Part shown: positions 11,622 to 21,549 of the stretch, in pieces
How positions within the stretch are numbered: position 1 is the first letter of the stretch
How the letters are laid out: each line of letters opens with the position of its first letter
NCBI GenBank assembly: GCA_024734495.1
Contig: JALMQS010000085.1
Coordinates: 12,066,048 to 12,130,047 of the forward strand
Origin: Forficula auricularia
Lineage: Eukaryota; Arthropoda; Insecta; Dermaptera; Forficulidae
DNA length: 64,000 nucleotides
Direction of reading: 5' to 3'
Made by a program: the position numbers and the translations under genes
Notes under the pieces: generated by a model
Seen by the model: the letters and a program-made list of their open reading frames with translations, nothing else
The model's database searches: none
Told to the model about the DNA's origin: nothing

Positions 11622-12154
11622 CTGGAGTAAAAGAAATATTTAATAATAAATTCCCGTTAGATTTTATTTGTAATCTCTGTTGACAAACATGAGTGAATTT
11701 ATCAGGGAAAATTATTAGGAAAAGTTCAATTATCATTTTCCATTGAATTCTCTATAGGGTTTCTCGTCGAGTTGTCATCAAAAACAGGGTATTCCAAAAT
11801 ATCTGTTCTGTATTTGAATTGTATATTATATCTAGATACATTTATAATATAGTATTTACTATACTAATTCACCAGATCTCGTAGAAATGACTATTTTCTT
11901 AATTTTAAATGATAGAAACAATTATGGCTCGACTACGAACTTAAGAGAAGAAACCACATGGAAAATTAACATCTAACATCCATTCTTACATCAAGTATTT
12001 TCAACATCAACACACTGAATCAATGACCTTCTCAACTGTCCAGAACCCACTCTCACGGGAAGAAATTCATTCACACATCTGTAAAATTAAGAACATACAA
12101 AAAACGTCTGGAGAAGATATGGTATCACAAAGAAAAACATAGAGGCTGTCCTCT

Positions 12155-12223
12155 GCTTGATGCAAATAAACATACACACATATATATCGAAATTATATAT
12201 CTGTATATAAAAAAACAAATAAA
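12155..12223 (-). repeat. CAAGCAG repeat fragment, inverse orientation
   Basis: CTGCTTGATGCAAATAAACA here is the reverse complement of the unit at 10240-10330 and 13030-13130, which reads TTTGCATCAAGCAG and later CTGCTACTCTCGGCAAAAC. It is a short dispersed repeat of unknown type. Confidence 0.45.
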
Positions 12224-12987
12224 TCTATATAATACGAGTAAAAATACTCGTAAAAATGAATTTCTGTTTCTTTGTAAGCGCAGATCTCTCAAATGCCTGG
12301 ACCGATTTGGCTAATTTTCTTTTTTATAATGTTCGTAATAGTCCAATTCAGGTTAATACGTAAAAAAAAATTAGAAAAGTTGCCCGCAAAATTCAGGAAA
12401 AACTAAAAAAAATTCAGGTTAGCTAACATAGCTTGCCAAACAATAAAAGAACTAAACTAGCAAAAAAAAACTATCTATTTTTTTAAAGTACATTTAAAAA
12501 CAAAAATTTAAAAAAAAACGTCATGATAACTAAATTTTTGAAACGGTTATGGTTATTTAAAAAAGCTATTTTTTCAAAAATTCCTAACTTCTTTTGGGTT
12601 GCGTGAAAAAATTATGAAAACCGTCTTTAATAGGGTAGAAAAAAATAAAAAAGTTTCAGCCAAGCTTTTGATTATATAATATAGATGAAAAATATTTTAT
12701 TTAAATAGCTTTTTAGAAATCTTACAATTGTAAATATTATTTTTGGTTAAGGGAACAATAATTATAAACCTGGCCAAAAATTTAGATATACCAATCGGAG
12801 CATCAAACGGACATATGTTGCTAATATAGTTTCGATACGTCCAGTGGTTTAGGCTTGAAGCATAAGAGTTAGTCACAGAAACGCGTGGTCGGGTCAGCTA
12901 TTATCTATATAAATTTTAACCATAAAAACGAGACGCTCCCCGCCAGGGGCTAGGTGACGCCGGGCCAAAGGCCCGGGCGTCAACTAG
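12224..12987 (+). mobile_element. Non-autonomous Helitron, both ends intact
   Basis: It starts after A with TCTATATAATACGAG and ends CAACTAG before a host T, matching the 5'-TC...CTRR-3' rule and A|T insertion. The 3' hairpin at 12956-12981 pairs GACGCC-GGGCC with GGCCC-GGGCGTC around AAA. The 5' portion recurs on the minus strand at 53025-53619. There is no Rep/helicase coding region, so it would need an autonomous partner. Confidence 0.75.
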
Positions 12988-13135
12988 TAAATAATATATA
13001 TATATATATATAATTTCTATATCTATGTGTGTATGTTTATTTGCATCAAGCAGGGGGACAACCTCTTTGTTTCTCTTTTGTGAATCAACAACTCATCTGC
13101 TACTCTCGGCAAAACAAAAACTTTTCAATTATGAT
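12988..13135 (+). repeat. (TA)n and CAAGCAG short repeat
   Basis: A TA microsatellite leads into TGTATGTTTATTTGCATCAAG, ACAACCTCTTTGTTTCTC and CTGCTACTCTCGGCAAAAC. The same unit occurs at 10240-10330. Split or partial copies are at 30605-30637 with 32123-32180, and at 59168. Confidence 0.5.
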
Positions 13136-13317
13136 ATGGTATTATTCCGTAATTAAGGAAGAATCATCTTGATGCGGCTTTGCATGATCCTAAGGGTCCA
13201 TATGCAAATAATAATAATAATTATTATTAAAGTCCATTGCATCCATATTATTTAATTAATCAAGTATGTTAGCAGGTATTTGGACAGGAAAGTAGCAAAT
13301 CAAAAAATTCTCATTGA

Positions 13318-13352
13318 TTTCGCTAATTTTATTTTGGCTTCATTAGACGTCT
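13318..13352 (-). ncRNA. Decayed hammerhead-like motif, family D
   Basis: Minus strand CTAATGA replaces CTGATGA, and GAAATC replaces GAAACGTC. Stem II (GCCAA...) is still readable. It is probably inactive. Confidence 0.3.
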
Positions 13353-13487
13353 AAAAAACACAAAAAGGAGAGTTTCAGAGAAAGTACAAAAGTTACATAA
13401 TTTTTCCTTTTTTTCTTTCTTTTATTAGGAAAAAAATTAGGAAAAAAATATGTAAATTTTCTAATTTCTCTCTTTTTGTTTTTTTAG

Positions 13488-13530
13488 ACGCCTGATGAAG
13501 CCAAAATAAAATTAGCTGAAATCAATGAGA
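13488..13530 (+). ncRNA. Decayed hammerhead-like motif, family D
   Basis: CTGATGA and AGCCAA are kept, but the 3' side reads TTAGCTGAAATC, losing stem II pairing and the GTC cleavage triplet. It is probably inactive. Confidence 0.3.
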
Positions 13531-13619
13531 ATTTTTTGATTTGCTACTTTCCTGTCCAAATGCCTGCTAACATACTTGATTAATAATAATAATATATTTA
13601 AAGGGTACAAATAATATGG

Positions 13620-14050
13620 CTATTTATTATTTTATTAAAGAACATAAAATCGTTAATGTCCGTTAAAAGAGCAACAGCCCTTGTGGTATTCTGGAAATAG
13701 AATCCCGGAGAATCTATTAAACGGTCAATAAAGCTTCCGATTGGACTATTATTAGCAGCGAAAAGAAATTGTTTCCTGGTTACTGGACCAAGTCTTTAAT
13801 TAACAAAAAAACTAATTTTAGTTTACAATGTGAAAAGAGAATTAATGTGAATGAAAACTGTATTAGTGACTTAGTTAGATTACAAAATTAAGTATGGAAA
13901 AAAAATAATGGAAATTTATTATTTTTATTTTTCGTGACTTGCCCAATGCTAAAAAAAATAACAACAATTCGATTTCAAATTTGGATGAAAATACTAGTAG
14001 CTATACCTTCCAAAGTGCATTCTCAATAAGGATATCTGTCCCAGTGTTCA
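13620..14050. other. No gene recognised
   Basis: AT-rich sequence with a slightly less AT-rich block at 13660-13800. No repeat family or coding frame is recognised. Confidence 0.35.
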
Positions 14051-14132
14051 ATTTATTATTAAAAAAAAAAAAATATTAATTAAAACAGGAATAGTAGGAA
14101 TTGGACAATAAATAAAAACAGAGTTTTTATTA

Positions 14133-14181
14133 AATAGGTCAGACGTTTCGTCGTTTTATTTCGACTTCCTCAGTGGCTCAT
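14133..14181 (-). ncRNA. Hammerhead-like ribozyme motif, family C
   Basis: Minus strand: ATGAGCCA, CTGAGGA, A, GTCG...CGAC stem II with a long A-rich loop, GAAACGTC, TGACCTAT. Stem I pairs on both sides of mismatches. The core is intact with N7 = G and one extra A before stem II. It is the mirror partner of 15203-15250. Confidence 0.5.
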
Positions 14182-14394
14182 CTTATCACTCTTTGTCAAA
14201 AGACAATTTCACTATGCGACTGTTTAAAAATAACATAATAAATTTTTTAATAAATGTTTGATTTTTTAATTGTTAAACAAAAAAAGTTCAAGATTGTTGA
14301 TAATTGGGCCAAGAATATATTGTAGAAATAATAGATTATATAAAAGTTTCCGCAGTTTATTTTGTACATTTTTGAACTAAAGATTTCTTTATTG

Positions 14395-14666
14395 AAAGTC
14401 AATTTTAATCAAGTACATATTGACCATTATTATCTATGACCTTTTGCCATTTTTCGCGTAGCTTCATAACATCGGTGTAGAACTTCTCTGATCTATCGTC
14501 GAAAACTTGGCCAAGTGATTTATCAGCGGCGCTGGTCGGCCAATTTTTACATCAAGATAGTTTTGCAGAGATCGAAACAAATGGTATTCAGGCGGTGGAA
14601 GGTCCGGACTATCGCTGGGTGCATCAAAACTTCCCAACCAAGTTCCGTCAATTTGCTCCGAGTTAT
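14395..14666 (-). pseudogene. mariner transposase C-terminal fragment (left arm)
   Basis: This is the mirror copy of 14695-14966. It reads on the minus strand and keeps SPDLPPPEYHLFRSLQNYLD, but further on it is shifted out of frame. Only the C-terminal third of a mariner transposase is represented; the first two catalytic Asp residues are not present. Confidence 0.7.
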
Positions 14667-14694
14667 AAAATATGTGTGCCCGCGCACACATATT

Positions 14695-14966
14695 TGATGA
14701 CTCGGAGCAAATTGACGGAACTTGGTTGGGAAGTTTTGATGCACTCAGCGTATAGTCCGGACCTTCCACCGCCTGAATACCATTTGTTTCGATCTCTGCA
14801 AAACTATCTTGATGGTAAAAAAATTGGCCGACCAAGCGCCGCTGAAAATCACTTGGCCAAGTTTTTCGACGATAAACCACAGAAGTTCTACACCGATGAA
14901 ATTATGAAGCTACGCGAAAAATGGCAAAAGGTCATAGATAATAATGGTCAATATGTACTTGATTAA
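14695..14966 (+). pseudogene. mariner transposase C-terminal fragment (right arm)
   Basis: The open frame ends with LGWEVLMH, YSPDLPPPEYHLFRSLQNYL, then a KFYTDEIMKLREKWQKVI block and a terminal NGQYVLD. These are the C-terminal hallmarks of mariner (DD34D) transposases. The position of the third catalytic Asp (usually ...S/TDYHLF) is Glu here. The frame is uninterrupted to its TAA, but the N-terminal two thirds is replaced by the palindrome partner, so no active enzyme is encoded. Confidence 0.8.
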
Positions 14967-15202
14967 AATTGACTTTCAATAAAGAAATCTTTAGTTCAAA
15001 AATGTACAAAATAAACCGCGGAAACTTTTTATATAATCTATTATTTCTACAATATTTTATTCTTGGCCTCAATTACTCAACAATCTTCAACTTTTTTCTT
15101 GTTTTAACATTAATTAAAAAATCAAAAATTTATTAAAAAAATATATTATGTTATTTTTAAACAGTCGCATAGTGAAATTGTCTTTTGACAAAGAGTGATA
15201 AG

Positions 15203-15250
15203 ATGGGCCACTGAGGAAGTCAAAATAAAACGACGAAACGTCTGACCCAT
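15203..15250 (+). ncRNA. Hammerhead-like ribozyme motif, family C (good stem I)
   Basis: Order ATGGGCCA, CTGAGGA, A, GTC...GAC stem II, GAAACGTC, TGACCCAT. Stem I pairs seven of eight positions with one C-A mismatch, all immediately adjacent to C3 and the predicted cleavage after GTC. Stem III is reduced to self-complementary ACGT, so a dimer would be needed. Type I topology. Confidence 0.6.
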
Positions 15251-15309
15251 TTAATAAAAACTCTGTTTTTTATTTATTGTCCAATTCCCTACTATTCCTG
15301 TTTTAATTA

Positions 15310-15599
15310 ATATTTATTATGGATGCGAATGATATACAGTAAAATAAAAATTAAATAAAAACTTTTTTGATTTATTGAACATTTTTAAATAGATTATAAA
15401 TTCTATAAAAACTTTGCCTTTTTTCTGCTACTTTCTAATTTTATCAACAATTTTACTCACGTATATATTTTCAAAAATAAAAATAAATAAAGCAAAATTT
15501 CACCATGTACGAAAGTATATCACTCTAAAATATGAATCTATAAAATTTTGAATACTTTCTTTATTTTTTTATATTTTATTTTTTTTTTTAATAATTCTT
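15310..15599. other. No gene; AT-rich
   Basis: Featureless AT-rich sequence with poly-T tracts; nothing is recognised. Confidence 0.35.
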
Positions 15600-16050
15600 G
15601 TGCAATCTTGTAAAAAGCGAGAGAGTAAAGGGTGTGTGGGTGGGTAGGCGGGGGTTAGACAGACAGGGGATGAAGAATCGAAGAAGAAGAGGGCAAAAAA
15701 CGAGTAGAAGGAGGTAACGAGCCACGCCCGGAAGCGGACGTGACGTCACGACTCACGGGTTTTCTACTAACGAAGCCAAGGCGTCACCAAATTAATGCAA
15801 GAAAATGAACGAGACGAGAAATGTCTTGAGCTCGCTAACCACCATGAGGATCATAATGATGATAATGATGGCCATGCTGATAATGAATATTGCCATGATG
15901 AACAGAGAGAGCTTGGGGAGGAAGGCAGAAATAGAGAACGAAACCCCGGAGAGGGCTCATTTTTAAGAAGAAGGAAAAGAAATATTGTCGTTGTGTTAAA
16001 ATATAAAAAATCATTTCAAATGCTTAAATCACGACTAGGAAAATAAGAAT
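15600..16050 (+). other. GC-richer unique island with TGACGTCA
   Basis: This block (GTGTGTGGGTGGGTAGGCGG, GAAGCGGACGTGACGTCACG, GGCGTCACCAAATTAATGCA) is non-repetitive within the window and contrasts with its surroundings. It contains a perfect CRE-like palindrome TGACGTCA. A frame at 15795-16046 would give a His/Asp/Glu-rich then Arg-rich 83-residue peptide that I do not recognise. Retained regulatory or conserved intronic sequence is at least as likely as coding. Confidence 0.35.
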
Positions 16051-16069
16051 ATTAATTCAGAATTTCTCT

Positions 16070-18760
16070 AGGCAATTATAAAATTTGGTTAGCATTTTTT
16101 TCTTTAGCTTTAAAGCTGCTGACTACAAGCTTGGTTTTCACTTGAAGCCCAGACACTATTTTAACTTCTTATCCTATAATCCAGTCAAATTGAGCTAAAA
16201 GTTTTGGGGTAGTTCTGATTTTTTGCATATATATGTTTTTTGGGGCGCTGAATCCAAATCTGAGGACTCCCACCAAAATTTCGTGACGCAACATTGTAGA
16301 AAATGCAAACAAATGTGAAAATTTCCATTTTTTTTGGTGGGATTTCGCTTTTAACTCAAAAACTATCTACTTTTCGTAAATAACCTTACTATTCGGAATG
16401 AAAGTTCATAACATTTCCTACAAATTTCTTTATTTAGGTTATTTCTCCGACCAACCGTTCGGGCTCAAGCGCAAAATTCAAGTTTTTGACCTCGGTAGCC
16501 CGCCCGGATCACCCAAAAACTCGCACTTTTTTCGATATTTTCCCATTTTGACCATGAAGGAACACGAATTTTCGACAAAGACCACTCTATACATTTTTAA
16601 ACTATGTAGATTAAATTTGGTACAATTCAAACAATTTTTCATCATAATGGATAAATGGTAAATTGAGGTTGAATTTTTGAAAAACTACAAATTTTTGCAA
16701 AAAATCGCCATTTTTCATTTATAAAATGAAAACCACTCATCCTCGAAACTTGATTTCTATCTCATTCTCTAGTAAATTTTGTTGACTTGAACATTTACTT
16801 GGACCACTTTTTTGTTAAAACTCTAGGTTTATAGATATACAGCATTTTCCATGACCAATTAAGATGAAATTTTGTTTGAAATATAGCAAATTTAATCTAG
16901 TTGAAAAATGTATAGAGTGATCTTTGTCGAAAAGTACTTTCAATTAACATGCATTTTTTCCATTTTGAATGACAATCTAAATTTATGGATTCTAAATATT
17001 TAATTTAAATTATTTTCATGAAACTTGGATGGTCACTAATTTAGTCCATTTACCCTAATGGCATAATGCTTACAGTCAAGTTTCATGAAAATAGTTTAAA
17101 TTAAAATTTAGAATCCATAAATTTAGATTGTCATTCAAAATGGAAAGAATGCATTTTAATTGAAAGTACTATTTTCTTAAATTTATTATTCTCGTCGAAT
17201 TTAACTTGTCGAATTTAACTAAATTCCACTACTTTTTCGAATATGCCCTGATGTTTTTTTCACATAAATATTTTGGATGGGATTATTATTTACAAAAATT
17301 CTGTAATAGTCCAGGCAAATGGCGATTTTAACTGGAAATAATTCCCGGTAAAGATTTTATTGCTGGAATACCTTATTTATTTATTATTGTTACTCCAATA
17401 TTACTACCCTAAGTTTTCCCCCAAATCTATATTGTGGAAATTTTTCTACGCGCCTCAAAATGAGAAAATTTCGGAGTTTTTTTCAGTTTTTCTTTGATAA
17501 CTCCAAAACGGCTTATCGAATCAAAAAGATATTTATTAGATAAATTAAATAGCTTTAAATTACGCTTAAAATCATCTATTTAGGTTCAGTAGAATCTGTA
17601 CTAGCGCCTGTCAAAAAACAGCCCCCGGGATCACTTTTTTTAATATTCCTAAAACTCGTACTTTTTTCGATTTTTCCCCATTTTGACCATGAAGGAGCAT
17701 GTTTCCGACAAAGAAGCTGGATATATATAAATCTGAGAATTTTAACAAAAACGTGGTTCAAGTAAACGTTCAAGTCAACAAAATTTCCTAGAAAATAAAA
17801 TAAGAATCAAGTTTCTAGGATGAGTGGTTTGCATTTTATGAAGGAAAAACTGTGATTTTTTTCAAAAAATTGCATTTTTTCACAACTTCAACATCATGTT
17901 ACCATTATCCAATTAAGATGAAACTTTATTTAAATTGTAATAAATTTAATCTAGCTTAAAAATATATAGAGTCGTCTTTGTCGAAAACGTGCTTCTTCAT
18001 GGTCAAAATGAGGAAAACTCGAAAAAATTACGAGTTTTAGGGATATTCAAAAAAGTAATCCCGGGGGCTGTTCTATGGCAGGCGCTAGTACCGGTTCTAC
18101 TGAACCGAAATAGATGAAATTTTTGTCATTTTACGTATAATTTATAGAGCTTTAATTTATCTTTTTGATTTGATAAGTTGTTTTAGAGTTATTGAAGAAA
18201 AACGGAAAAAACTCCGAAATTTTCTAATTTTGGGGCGCGTAGAAAAATTTCCACAACACAGATTTGGGGGGAAACTTATGGTAGTAATATTGAAGTACCA
18301 ATAAAGGTATTCCAGCAATAAATTCTTTACGGGAAATTATTTCGTGTTAAAAATCGTAATTTGCCTGAACTATTACGGAATTATTGTAAATAATAATCCC
18401 ATCAAAAATATATATATGTGAAAAAACATCAGGCAAACTTCGAAAAAGTAGTGAAATCTATAGTGGGCCGCCATTTTTATCATTTTACGCGTAATTTAAA
18501 GAGCTTTAATTTATCTAACAAATATCTTTTTGATTTGATAAGCCGTTTTAGAGTTATTCAAGAAAAACTGAAAAAACTCCAAAATTTTCTCATTGTGAGG
18601 CGCGTAGAAAAATTTCCACAACACAGATTTGGAGGAAAACTTAGGGTAGTAATATTGGAGTATCAATAAAGGTATTCCAGCAATAAAAGCTTTACCGGGA
18701 ATTATTTCCTGTTTATGCCATTTTTTCACATAATTTGCCTGGACTATAAGTTATTACACA
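16070..18760. repeat. Nested inverted repeats, family Z
   Basis: Two palindromes lie side by side: 16920-17050 against 17060-17170 (AATCCATAAATTTAGATTGT in each), and 17230-17800 against 17900-18430, with 18430-18750 a third partial copy. Shared phrases include GGTATTCCAGCAATAAA, GGGAATTATTTCCTG and CATTTTGACCATGAAGGA. The last also occurs at 16545, linking 16300-16700 to the family. A solo end is at 20785-20950. There is no coding frame, so it is most simply a fold-back element that accumulated copies of itself. Confidence 0.55.
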
Positions 18761-18779
18761 TAAAAAAAGTTATAATGAA

Positions 18780-19190
18780 TATTCGAATTTCAATTTTCCG
18801 TTTATTTTTCTTAAAGATTTTCCACCTTATAAAGTAAATTAAAAAAAAATCTTCTTAATTTTCTTTGCATTTTTAAAATGAGAAAATGTTTTTTTTTATG
18901 AACTCAATGTTAGGACCCCCTAGACATATGAGTAATTAAAGATTTTAAAGAATTATAAGTTTTTAATTTGAATTGAAAATTTAAAGAATATAAATCTATT
19001 GAATATCAAAATTGTATTAAAATTATAATAAGATAGACTTACAGTGAGTTTCTGGATGAAGCTGAGATGATTCTAGAATTCCAATTTCATTGTGGAATAG
19101 GAGAGGCAATGTCCTGGAAAATAAAATTAAGATTAATATTCGGAAATATAAAATAAATATATTATACAAAAATTTTAAAGAAGAAACGTT
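18780..19190 (-). repeat. Segmental duplicate, B-part copy 1
   Basis: It aligns by eye with 29360-29690, including TATGAACTCAAT(G/A)TTAGGACC and TTGAATATCAAAATTGTATT on either side of an exon-like unit. The alignment resumes at 20490 after a LINE insertion. Confidence 0.6.
19043..19113 (-). other. Exon-like unit B1 (71 nt, splice-bounded)
   Basis: Minus strand: TTTTATTTTCCAG, 71 nt, then GTAAGT. The second frame is open and shared with copy B2, including NEIGILESS and ETH. Frame one has a TGA. It is strong as a splice-site pair, but I cannot tie the peptide to a known protein. Together with A units it suggests a duplicated two-exon segment of a minus-strand transcript. Confidence 0.4.
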
Positions 19191-19345
19191 TATTATTTAT
19201 TTATTTAATTTATTTATTTGTTTATTTAAATCAATGCTCTGAGGCAGCTACCTCGTAAGCAGAAACAGAAAGAATATATACAATTAGTAGATAACATTTA
19301 AGTAAGCAAACAGAACATACTATATAATATACTATATAATATTTG

Positions 19346-19990
19346 TCTAGATTAATTTGTAACAACGCTTAGAGAAATTTCTCTAAAAAAATTATGCTCT
19401 TGCCTAGAATCGAACCGACGAACTCTTGAACTATGGTCATCAGCTCTAGCGATTACACCATTGCAACATTAATATTTGTATCTTGATTTCTATTACTAAA
19501 ACTATATATTTTTGATTTGGACTTTGTGTCGAGATAATATTGTACACATTTGAACTCGAATGAAAATGAAAAAACACCAATAGATTTTAAATTAAGAAAC
19601 ATTAAATATATATTAATTAACGAGGCAAATTTGAAATATAATTATCAGCGCGGATTTTAAACTGATGGCTCCAATCGATTTTCATTAACCAGGCAAATTT
19701 GAAATATAATTCTAATATGGACTCGAATTTTGAAATGAAAGACTCCAATTCATTTTAAATTAAGAAACATTAAATATATTGATCATTATTCCTCCCCCCC
19801 CCCCTCGCCACTCAAAAGTTAAAGGGGCGAAACTTTTAAGAGACGATGTATTTTCGGTAGTTTACCGGTATACATTTGGAGTGTGGTTTTTTAAGAGGAA
19901 TAAAATTTTTGGACCGAGACGCTGCCCGCCAGGGCTCAGCCCGGAGGGCCGAGCTTTGAGGGCGTGCCGAAGGCACGCACGAAAAGCTCG
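19346..19990 (+). mobile_element. Helitron family Y, copy Y1 (tRNA-like cargo)
   Basis: It starts TCTAGATTAATTTG and ends with the hairpin GCGTGCC GAA GGCACGC, then ACGAAAAGCTCG before a T. The family has five copies here (Y1-Y5). The end CTCG deviates from the Helitron CTRR. Y1 and Y3 carry a tRNA-like stretch (here 19388-19475, minus strand) absent in Y2, Y4 and Y5. Y1 is inserted in the LINE 3' UTR. Confidence 0.6.
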
Positions 19991-20144
19991 TATATAATAT
20001 TTAAATGAAAAAACAGAAAGAATACATACATATAGTGACATTTAAATGAGAAACAGAAAGAATACAGACATACAAATATATAGTAAGATTTAAATGATAA
20101 ACAGAAAGAATACAGGTATATAGTAAGATTTAAATGAGCAAGAC

Positions 20145-20430
20145 TCTCCCAACCCAGTGAGCAACCTAGAGTCAGCACAAGCAGGCGAATAGTCCAGTGA
20201 CACATTACTCCAACCCAGCCCCCCGAGAAGATGCACCCTGAGTGAGCGATGAAAAGATGATGTTGAAAGCGATGTTCGGATATTTAATGGCAATGTATTC
20301 CACAACCGAGCCGAGCTGACGACAAAGGATCTGGTGGCGATATCAGTACGATGATTTGGAATATGGATTAGTCTGCCGTCAGCTCTTAATACCCGATTAT
20401 GGATGGATGATTTGAAAGTGAACATGTTGT
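20145..20430 (-). pseudogene. LINE reverse transcriptase C-terminal remnant
   Basis: The minus-strand frame contains FKSSIHN, IPNHRTDIATRSFVVSSARL and WNTLPLNIR, then STSSFHRSLRVHLL. This RS.HN...R....SF.V..ARLWN.LP pattern is characteristic of the C-terminus of LINE ORF2 proteins (Jockey/CR1/L2-type). Only this end is present, as expected for a 5'-truncated copy. Confidence 0.75.
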
Positions 20431-20489
20431 ATATGTATTTGGGGTGAAATGTGCTGAATAGTTTGAAAATTAATTTTATTAATTAATAA

Positions 20490-21180
20490 AATGCAGACGT
20501 TTCCGGAAAATTCTTCCATTAAATTTGAAAATTTTTAGAAAATAGTAGGCATACTTTAAATAGGAAATATAAGTATAAATAAATTTAAAATTCAATCATA
20601 CAGATAGTCTTCGAAATGAAATTAACATAATTAAAATAAAAAAATAATATATAAATATTAACGAAAAATTATTTTTATCTAAAAATGTATGATAAATATT
20701 AGAAAAAAATTCATTTTTGACTTTTTGATAATTAAATATTTGTTTTTTAACATTTAGAATAATTCTAAAATTATTCATTTTTTTCCCCCAATAAAGGTAT
20801 TCGAGCAATAAAATCTTTACCGGGAATTATTTCCTGTTTATGCCATTTTTTCACGTAATTCTACTGGACTATAAGATATTACACTTAACAAAAGTTCTAA
20901 TGAATATTCGAAGTTCGATTTTCATTTTATTTTTCTTAAAGTTTTTCATTAATCTGATTATTCATAATATTTTGCATAAAAATGGTGTTGTTTTTAATTT
21001 TAAATTCGATGACCCGAAAAAGCCCGGACAAGCAAATAATCCATTCATTATTCATTCAATATTTAAACGCCCATCTTTCTCTCTCGTTCACTCTTTTTCT
21101 CCCTCCCTAACTTTCTCCCTCGGTTGAAAATTAAGCAATTAATACTCTTCCTCCTTTCCCTTTACGTCTCTGAACTGTTT
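20490..21180. other. Duplicate B-part remainder, family Z end and unassigned sequence
   Basis: 20490-20775 aligns with 29705-30010. 20785-20950 is a family Z terminus (GGTATTCGAGCAATAAAATC and GGGAATTATTTCCTG). 21000-21180 is unique, with a pyrimidine-rich TCTCTCTCGTTCACTC run. There is no gene. Confidence 0.45.
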
Positions 21181-21486
21181 TCCTTTCATATATTGGAAAT
21201 TCGATCTCAAATTGATATTCTATGGTTAACATTCCTCGATGAGTTTGTTAGCTTCGATTTGTTATCTTTATTTTAAAAGACAACAAAATAATTTGTAAAA
21301 CTTTAAAATTCTTTAGACATCACATTAATTGATATATTAGGGTGTGTTAAAACAGCTATTTCATAGCTCAGCCCCAAGAAAGGTTATTTTTTGCTTATAA
21401 AAGTTCAATTGAAAATATTTTGATTTGATTTTATTAGTAGAGTTGTTGGTTCATGAGAAATAACAGTTAGAATATTTCTAATTAAA

Positions 21487-21530
21487 AAGACTGATGATGT
21501 AAGTCAAACCTTCACAACTATAGTCGATAC
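21487..21530 (+). ncRNA. Decayed hammerhead-like motif, family E
   Basis: CTGATGA, T, then a degenerate stem II (AAGTC/CCTTC) and ACAACTATAGTC in place of GAAACTATAGTC. The family E terminal palindrome ACTATAGT is retained. Probably inactive. Confidence 0.3.
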
Positions 21531-21549
21531 CAAATAAATTATATATCTA

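Larger units (their letters stand above)
10140..11910 (-). repeat. Segmental duplicate, copy 1 (contains exon-like unit A1)
   Basis: This segment aligns by eye with 25310-26120, starting at GGAAGAAATCTCCATTAACA and continuing through AAATACGAGG, GAATGG(T/A)TGAAAATAAAAAT and the exon-like unit. Copy 1 differs by two insertions: the CAAGCAG repeat (about 10205-10325) and the ACCGACTTC fold-back element (10515-11260), both missing in copy 2. The duplication therefore predates both. Confidence 0.6.
13255..13585. mobile_element. Short inverted pair, hammerhead family D (eroded)
   Basis: Arms 13255-13350 and 13490-13585 are inverted copies sharing AATCAAGTATGTTAGCAGGT and TTTCCTGTCCAAATGCCTGC. The spacer is only about 140 bp. 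Hammerhead-like cores sit at 13318-13352 (-) and 13488-13530 (+), but the GAAACGTC part has decayed in both. Confidence 0.55.
14055..15308. repeat. 1.25-kb near-spacerless palindrome (mariner end plus hammerhead module)
   Basis: The left arm (14055-14680) and right arm (14681-15308) are inverted copies meeting at GTGTGCCCGCGCACAC. From the centre outward, each arm carries a mariner transposase 3' coding part, the presumed mariner end (AAACCGCGGAAACTTTTTAT), about 130 bp of AT-rich sequence, a hammerhead family C motif and AAAAACTCTGTTTTT-type flank. The palindrome extends beyond the mariner into the ribozyme module, so the whole composite was inverted-duplicated. Confidence 0.8.
19195..20488 (-). 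mobile_element. LINE 3' fragment, interrupted by a Helitron
   Basis: On the minus strand, a LINE ORF2 C-terminus (to about 20145) is followed by a 3' UTR with near-tandem AAACAGAAAGAATAC units (19990-20130), then the Helitron 19346-19990, then the rest of the UTR and a TAAATAAATAAA-type tail. The empty site is preserved in the duplicate at 29705: GAAGAAACGTTTATT joins AAAATGCAGGCGTTTC directly there. The insertion therefore followed the segmental duplication. Confidence 0.7.

Noticed and set aside
15795..16046. Acidic/His-rich 83-residue protein
   Set aside because: Not rejected outright as sequence of interest, but no homology, no splice context and biased composition; kept only as part of a unique island.
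19936..20060. Hydrophobic minus-strand ORF rich in Phe/Ser/Tyr
   Set aside because: Read-through of tandem AAACAGAAAGAATAC units and the Helitron end, not a membrane protein.
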